Source of the DNA: Blasia pusilla
Taxonomy: Eukaryota > Marchantiophyta > Marchantiopsida > Blasiales
Assembly: GCA_050084515.1 (NCBI GenBank)
Contig: CM114272.1
Coordinates: forward strand, 47,182,001 to 47,246,000
Direction: 5' to 3'
Length of the DNA stretch: 64,000 bases
Positions 58,011-64,000 of this stretch are shown piece after piece. Position 1 is the first letter of the stretch. Each line of letters begins with the position of its first letter. The position numbers were made by a program, and so were the translations under genes. Under the pieces are notes generated by a model that worked only from the letters and a program-made list of their open reading frames with translations, had not been told where the DNA came from and ran no database searches.

Positions 58011-58483
58011 ATGGCAACGTTGAGGATGCAAGCTCTACACTAAGAAATTGTACACACATGTCACATAATAAGCACGATCATTAGATGATAGTAAATATGC
58101 TCATTGAATATATAAGATTTGGAACTCAAGTTCCAATGCGGTATGATTAAAAAATATCCTCGAAAATCACATGGCTTCATAATCTTTAGCTTCCAATTTC
58201 TACAATATGTTACAATTCTCGCAATCTTAGCCTCCATTCTTTGCAATAGGTTATAATTCCGGTTGTACATGACTACAAATATCTAGTACTAGAGAATTTA
58301 CAACTGGTAATAGCACATTTCCAATCGGAGGAGATTCTCATCCGTTGCCATATTTGTGACATCAATCGACTCAAACCTAGGCAAAATACTTCTTTAATCC
58401 ATCTGCTTCAATATGTTACATTTCACGTTCTATTTACAAATGTACCCAATGGCATCAAAATAGAGTATCATTTCAGCTACCTA
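58011..58483. other. No recognisable gene
   Basis: AT-rich spacer with one more palindromic TTGGAACTCAAGTTCCAA at about 58119-58136. Confidence 0.5.
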
Positions 58484-60249
58484 TTATCCTTGGTAAGGTC
58501 TCTTCCTGCTCAATCGCAAGAGTGTCTCATCCATGGCAAGGTTGGTAATCTCCTCCTGAACATCACGGATATACTTATTGAGTCCATCGACAAAGTTACT
58601 CCAACTAAACCTTCCCTCCCTTGGAGTCAGAAAAATCCTGGTGAAATCAATTTGGAGATCTTCCTTTAGGGTGTGGTAGATAGCTTGGAACTTATTGTAA
58701 TTCTTCTTCTGATACTCCTCATCCAAAGTGCGCAGGTCCACATCCTAGTCTTTAGCCTTTGCGATGATGTAGCTGAAAGGACGATGCTTCAGTTCGTGCA
58801 CGCTATACTCGTCAAGAAAAAAATGGGTAACTTCTTGCCCAATCACCAACAAGCACTCTTCCGGTGGTTGTTGAAGATCATTCCCTTTGATAGAATAGTC
58901 AAATACGTTATCCACCATAGTAGATGCTTTGGAGTCGAAGAAAACTTGGTACGCCTTCTTACATTCTCGGTCCAGGCGAGAACCTAGAATATCTACAATG
59001 GTGATCAACTTGGTTGCAACCCTTATCACAAAGTGATGGTCATGCAGGATGACGATCAAAACCTTGTCGGTTCCCTCGTACTGCACCACTTCATTCCACA
59101 TAGTGTCCATGCTCTCATGTGGCATGGCACCATAAGGGAAAACGTCATAAATATAAGGGAGGGAGACATAACCCACAAAGCTCATGTTGGTGTCAATGTA
59201 GACACCGAATGACAGTCCACCCTTCTGACTCCAGCCTGCTATGGACTCCAGGTCTAAGAAGCCTCTTTTATGAACGACATCCTTGAAACCAGGCTGATTC
59301 TCCCACTTTGCGTACAAGCGAGCCCCGAACTTCACTATGCCGTCAAGAACTCCAGCCGGGAGATATTTCTCTGTCGGATACTCCAAACACCACATGGCAG
59401 TAAGGAAGGCATTGATACTGCATGTTGGCCTCGCAACTTCCACTGATATCTGATCCACACTGCCAAAGATGACATCTACGGTGATCTCCACTCTTGGACA
59501 TTCCTTGCATAGTGTCCGAGTCAACTGTCCATGTACATTCTTGAATAAGACCGAGGCCTTTAGCTTTTCCTGGATTGCATGGAGAAGATGTTTACCATTA
59601 CCGCCAGTAGAATGTGGCTTTGGAAAACCAATCCGCCTAGTACTAATAAAATGACTAGCACTCATCCCATCTAGGAAACTCTCTTTCATTATCAAAAGGT
59701 AAGAGAGAATAGTACTGGCCTCGCAATGATTTTTTTTGCCTTGGGGTCGTGGAAGTATATTAAATTTTGGAAGAGCTATAATGCTATTTGGATCATTCAA
59801 AGGAGGGAATTGATCCCAATGTCCACCAAGACTATATTCTTTGGGCAAGAGAAGTTTCTAAACTCTCTAAGAGCGTAAAAGAACCACAGATCTTTCACAT
59901 ACTTCCAGAGACCCTTTGTCCCCTTTCGAATGGAGCAGTCTCGCATAGACCAACAAAATTTGGCCTCATTGACGAAAGATTCAGAAAAATACCAAGAATC
60001 TGCTAGCCTCTCAAGCATTTCAAGTGCATCTTCCCTATTCATCGTAGTCCAAAACCCATAATCATATTCTCTCTCTATCATGTTAGTTAGTATTGTGACA
60101 TAGGGGAGGACAAATACAATCCGTCCATCTCCCGACATGAAGGCATTGTTTCCCCTAAGATCGAGGGGATACGGTTTGCTAACCATGTCCATAATTTGGA
60201 GAATAATTTCTTCAATTTTGAGGATAAGAATAGGCCTAAGGGATTTCAT
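58484..60249 (-). pseudogene. Large plant-type protein, C-terminal part, broken; family uncertain
   Basis: 60249-59797 reads IEEIILQIMDMVSKPYPLDL then RGNNAFMSGDGRIVFVLPYV, faintly like a kinase catalytic loop. A frameshift near 59850 leads into 59848-58484, one frame of about 455 codons with a single TAG at 58745-58747. This part contains VEITVDVIFGSVDQISVEVA, CSINAFLTAMWCLEYP, FLDLESIAGWSQKGGLSFGV, MDTMWNEVVQYEG, VLIVILHDHHFVIRV and TIVDILGSRLDRECKKAYQV. This order recalls the C-terminal domain of plant proteins annotated with an NT-type C2 (EEIG1/EHBP1) domain: SxDQRSE...DLETV...FDxIWDE...DHFFVLKV...IDTLGERL. That is a memory-based, moderate match. One frameshift and one stop suggest a recent pseudogene, or sequencing errors in a live gene. 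Confidence 0.45.
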
Positions 60250-60597
60250 CTATCTACCAACCAATCCAAGATATTAGCCTCTCAAAGAGGGAATTAGAAC
60301 TATAGTTCCATCAGGAAATATTCATTCACTGAACTATCAGAGTGCCAATGCTTACCTTTCTGCCTAAAGGTAAGCATTTAGGGTGTCCTACATTTTGACT
60401 TGCAGCAAGCTCCTTTGGTTCATAGTAGCCTCAGTAATCACAGGCTGTGAAACACTTTAATATTAGGAAAAATCCCAAATTTACACTGTAAGATTAGTTA
60501 AGACCGGTTCATAGTGGGTAGAAATTTACATTACCTTCCTACAATAAGAAGGCAAATTGCAATGTCGGATGAACTCCCAGGAGTCTGGAAGTGGCCG
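60250..60597. other. Possible intron with hairpin
   Basis: No coding signal. Contains the hairpin AATGCTTACCTTT/AAAGGTAAGCATT at 60347-60378 and a GAACTATAGTTCC palindrome at about 60297. Position between two coding tracts on the minus strand suggests an intron. Confidence 0.4.
60347..60378. repeat. Perfect 13-bp hairpin
   Basis: AATGCTTACCTTT (60347-60359), loop CTGCCT, AAAGGTAAGCATT (60366-60378). It carries TTACCT/AGGTAA, which is also a splice-donor-like sequence on both strands. Confidence 0.9.
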
Positions 60598-60963
60598 TTA
60601 GATATGCTGAGCCGCAGTAGTTTGACATAATGTGTCAACATTGTCATGAGAAAAGTATCTTTTGACAATGATGCCTTCCATTCGGCACCTTCGTAAAATA
60701 CTATATACTATTGTGCTGATTCTCGTTTCCAACCACGTCAAAAACAAAATCTGTTGCTGGCTGTCCAAATCCAGCCAATGTCTTGTTGCCTCGTCAAAAT
60801 AGTTCAGTAGTTTGAATGGAGCGGCTCGACCTCCACGCGGACTGTCATTTTCACAAACCACAGTGAACCCAACCGGGGGCAGATTCCTCTCTTGTAAGTG
60901 ATCTGAAATTGCAGCCTCTATTCTGGCGAGACTATCTTCATTCGTACATGTCCATAGGCCCAA
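60598..60963 (-). pseudogene. Middle exon-like tract of the same broken gene, unrecognised
   Basis: 121 codons are open to a TAA at the 3' end. Includes LARIEAAISDHLQERNLPPV, PRGGRAAPFKLLNYFDEATR and a hydrophobic helix (LFLTWLETRISTIVYSILRR). Open frame continues upstream for about 20 codons (CGDFLLASSDYFALGLW) to an AG at about 61008 that could be an acceptor. Same strand and spacing as its neighbours, so probably one multi-exon gene. No domain recognised. Confidence 0.4.
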
Positions 60964-61129
60964 GGCAAAGTAATCACTGGATGCGAGGAGAAAATCTCCA
61001 CATCTTGATCAGATGCTAATACTTTTCAAGTTTCCAGAGTTGTGATAAGCACGGAAAAAAAGTAGGACCTCGTGCGGTTCAAAAAGCAGTATGATTTTAC
61101 TAGATCTGGCCTGAGTCTACATGAGATAT

Positions 61130-61800
61130 TTCTTACATCAAAATCCAAAGAATCATACAGAAAGACAAAGGCGATGCAAGGTTGTAGGAGAAAATGAAAC
61201 ACAACATGAAAATAGAAATCCTCAAGTCTCGGACTGGTAACATTACATTAACTACTGGACCTCTCGTGTGCAGAAGGGATGCAAGGTCCCTTGCTCTCCT
61301 CTTCTCCCTTTTTAGTGGCAAAATGTTTGACATAATGAGAACTTAAGTTGTACATCAGTGCAAGAGGAGGCAGGGAAACTGAAAACATAATATGAAAGAT
61401 TAATTGGGTTGCTCACCTCAAGAGGAGATTTTGATCACGGTGGAGTCTGCTTTTCTCTCCCAAGCAGTCCCTCTCTCTCCTCTTCTCCTTGTGTAGTGGC
61501 AAAATGCCCCACATAATGAGAACTTAAGTTCTACATCAGTGCAAGAAGAAGCTGGGAAACTGAAATCAGAATAGGAAAAAATAATTGGGTTGCTCACCGG
61601 AGTAGGAAAGCCCGATGACGTCGAAATCGGCTTCCCCGTCCTACGCAGTCCTTCCCTTTCATTTTCTACCTATGGACACTCAACATAATGAGAAAAAAAT
61701 ATTAATATGAAACTAATATCGGGAAGGATTTGCATGCATTAGGAGGATCATGTAAATTTCTCACCGCGGTTGGTGTTTTCGATGATGGCGTTTATCTGCT
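61130..61800 (-). repeat. Tandemly repeated exon-intron-like unit, about 175-180 bp
   Basis: The phrase AACATAATGAGAACTTAAGT or a close variant recurs at about 61332, 61512 and 61684, and AATTGGGTTGCTCACC at about 61388-61403 and 61568-61583, with a shorter CTCACC near 61765. Read on the minus strand, each unit has a GGTGAGC splice-donor-like site at the same place, followed by a polypyrimidine-containing stretch and a GAGAAGAGGAGAG coding-like tract. This looks like serial duplication of an exon plus flanking intron. Confidence 0.65.
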
Positions 61801-62184
61801 CTCCAACACTTAGTCATCTTTCTCTCCCTTGAGAGTGAGCGCCGATAGTCCAAGTGATTTTCTACCAATCGACCATGATTGCTTTGTAAACCGATACTTA
61901 GATTAGAATTCCATATGTAACAGTCATCATCCCACTCAAAAGCATAATGCTTTTTCATAACGAGCTTCTTAAATTGAACTTACGATATTTTCTCCCATCG
62001 GTGTGGGGATAGTTTGGGGGGAATATCTTGCCAAACCAGGAGTAGCTAGAGCATTAGTCCTCCTTGTCAAAATTTTAGGGTTCAACACATCATGCGATAT
62101 CACCCTTTCAAAGTTGGGGGATCCGATCCCTCGCCCTCATCCCTCTCCGTGACTCCATCGTTCTGAGCCATAAATCAACCAAAA

Positions 62185-62450
62185 TCAATAATGGGCCTGC
62201 TTGAATCGAATAGCAATGCGAAGAGAAACAAACGTTTGGCATGATTCAAGGCACAAAATCCCGGAGCTTACTTCTGATTCGTCATCATCTTCTGACTCCG
62301 CTTCCACGTCCGGGTCCTTTGCTCCTTTGCGATTCTGGGCATCCGCCTGTTTTTTGCCTTCGGAAGGTGCCACCTTTCAGTCTGGTTTGGACTTCACTGC
62401 AAGGGTAGTCCTTAGAAGACTACAGTTTGCATCAATCTTGAAGAATTGAT
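62185..62450 (-). pseudogene. Acidic exon of the same gene
   Basis: Minus strand: QFFKIDANCSLLRTTLAVKS, an in-frame TGA, then basic APSEGKKQADAQNRKGAKD and acidic EAESEDDDESE, followed directly by GTAAGC, a good splice donor (about 62273). A charged, disordered linker of a nuclear or cytosolic protein is likely. Its phase and position fit between the 63 kb and 61 kb tracts. Confidence 0.4.
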
Positions 62451-62607
62451 AATTTTTTTGGCAAAAGTCCGGCAATGTTGGCCCATCCACTTACGGACAG
62501 AACGCTTGGAAATTGATGCCCAAAATATGTAACGATACCAGCTCGGGGAGTTAGTTCATATCTTTAAATAAGAACTTAAGGTGAATGCATGTAATCATGA
62601 TCAGAAC

Positions 62608-63917
62608 TTAGGTTCCAAAAGAGAATTTCACCACTAGAGCCGCCAATACGCGGCAACGTGGATTTACCACAATGGCATTCTTCCGCGCTCCAACCTTCGA
62701 CAAGCCGGAGAAAATCTCCACGAAGTCATCCATTCGAAACTCATTTTCTCCGAGGGTCAGAAGGAATCTATAATCCTCGTTGATCATATCTCTTGTGTCG
62801 TTGAGGGAGGCGGGAAGAACTTTTCCGCCAAATACTCTATTTACAGCAGCGAGTTGTTCGTCCAGTGTGGACTCATCAAAGCCAAATACCGCTATAACAA
62901 CCATGACACAGCCTCCACTCCGAATCCTCTCTCTCTTTGGATCTATCATTGGAAAGCTCACTATACAAGGCATTACTCTAAACCAGAGATTGGAGGCTCT
63001 TTGGCAAGCAACTATAAGAAACCTGAGTATTTTGATCTCAACAAAGAACACCATCAATCTTTTGCTTGCATTGAGACGAGACCCCTCAAAAAAATATTCT
63101 CCGAATTCTTCTACACTGAGCCGCTCATAATCATTTGATGTGCTCACCATATTTACAAATACTATGTCAAAAAGTACATCCCACTCATCATTTTCCACCG
63201 TCCAATTTACAACAGTCTGGGAAAATCCGAGTGAGGTTGGATCAAAAGTATAATGACTTCCTTGTGGGTAGATTTAAGAAGGTCAATCGTTGGGCATTGG
63301 GCCCTCCGCAATCGCATTAAATTTTGCAATGTTCTACAAAATTCATCAAGAGGAACATCGAATTTGGCTTGCATGCTAAAGGAGAGATGCTTCTTCAAAT
63401 ACATCTTCTCCTCAAGCAGAATATCAAGGAGAATGTGTGCATCATCGACGCAAAATTACTTATCCGAAATGAGCTTCTCATAGCAATCTCAGCAACTTCT
63501 CCCAATAGAGATCTCCCTCTCCGAGAAAAAGAACTTGCAGATGGCGCCTACATTTACTTGTTCGCGTTTCAATTGGTCGCTGTAGGATTTTAGGTCCATC
63601 AAGTCTTCATTTCATATTTTTTGAGTTGATGTTGGTTGCAATTGCAAGAGTTCTTCTGCGACTCGGATCACATTCTCCTCGTGAAGCCCTTGCAGCGGTC
63701 TCAAGTTGGTCTTCGTGAGCCTCCTCTTCTCAATGCTCGTTTTATGTCTCAGCTTGTACTCGGAGTACGCAAGACCATCTTGTGCCATGAGTTTACCTTC
63801 CTCGTAGGAAACCATGAAAGCATGCCACATATTCCATGTCGCGGGAGAGAAATTATAGATGAAGGTGTTTATCTCCTTGTGGCTGGAACTGAAATGGGCG
63901 TTCAGCCTCTTCGCCAT
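62608..63917 (-). pseudogene. N-terminal part of the broken minus-strand gene, unrecognised
   Basis: ATG at 63917-63915 in good context (GACCATGGCG). One frame runs 63917-63207: SHKEINTFIYNFSPATWNMW, KRRLTKTNLRPLQGLHEENV, GAICKFFFSEREISIGRSC and LLDILLEEKMYLKKHLSFSM, broken by TGA at about 63612, then TGA and TAA near 63480-63450. After a frameshift near 63205 it continues in 63198-62608: VENDEWDVLFDIVFVNMVST, a hydrophobic run (FVEIKILRFLIVACQRASN), CVMVVIAVFGFDESTLDEQL and FRMDDFVEIFSGLSKVGARK. The helix-rich sequence has no domain I can name. Reading sense is clear despite four disruptions. Confidence 0.45.
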
Positions 63918-64000
63918 GGTCTACAGAAACCATAGAACTTTAGTTCAATTAGAATACCAATGATAACAGCCCTAAAGCCTAAGCAATAAACCATAAACCC
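63918..64000. other. Upstream edge of the last gene
   Basis: Too short to define a promoter; AT-rich in part and contains a telomere-like ATAAACC. Confidence 0.3.

Noticed and set aside
59797-60249. Protein kinase domain
   Set aside because: Only a loose DLRGNN...GDGRIVF resemblance to the catalytic loop; no glycine-rich loop, VAIK or DFG found.
1-64000. CRISPR arrays, tRNA or rRNA genes
   Set aside because: No direct-repeat/spacer pattern; no cloverleaf or rRNA segment recognised by eye, although a tRNA scan was not possible.

Overview
The window looks like nuclear DNA of a streptophyte (a land plant or charophyte alga; I cannot name the species). It has split, intron-bearing remnants, no operons or Shine-Dalgarno layout, plant-type Ty1/copia, Ty3/gypsy, MULE and hAT remains, inverted-repeat elements and a satellite-like array. 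Most of the 64 kb is decayed mobile DNA. Only one long coding region is clearly intact: a GC-rich intronless 594-codon ORF at 38702-40486 on the minus strand.

Layout. 1-20 kb: low-gene DNA with small tandem and inverted repeats, a likely GH15 glucoamylase remnant (about 3.1-3.3 kb, minus), a 511-bp long-TIR element (11354-11864), an unrecognised decayed coding tract (13.6-15.7 kb, plus), a MULE-type transposase remnant (16.05-16.77 kb, minus) and another decayed ORF (19.0-19.7 kb, minus). 20.3-30.1 kb: Ty3/gypsy-like element A, plus strand. 33.0-36.1 kb: a decayed Ty1/copia element. 36.2-38.7 kb: AT-rich DNA, then the 594-aa gene. 42.9-44.4 kb: a hAT remnant and a gag fragment of the A/B family. 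45.6-58.0 kb: a 207-bp tandem array split by Ty3/gypsy-like element B (48050-57343, minus). 58.5-63.9 kb: a broken multi-part minus-strand gene that includes a tandemly repeated exon-like unit.

The most interesting system is the A/B retrotransposon family. In order it encodes gag with CCHC-type knuckles, an aspartic-protease-like segment (seen in B only), a DNMT3-like cytosine-5 DNA methyltransferase, reverse transcriptase, RNase H, integrase and a C-terminal C4HC3 PHD finger. The methyltransferase keeps motif I (DLFGGI), a catalytic-type Cys in a variant motif IV (LCQG/LCEG rather than PC), ENV, and a C-terminal block like motifs IX-X. The PHD finger sits where chromoviruses carry a chromodomain. 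The family therefore combines a DNA-methylation writer with a probable chromatin reader in one mobile element. Capture of DNMTs by retrotransposons of dinoflagellates and charophytes has been reported (de Mendoza and colleagues, 2018, from memory); I do not know of a report of this DNMT3-plus-PHD layout, and novelty needs a literature and database check. Both copies carry stops and frameshifts and look dead as they stand, B less so than A.
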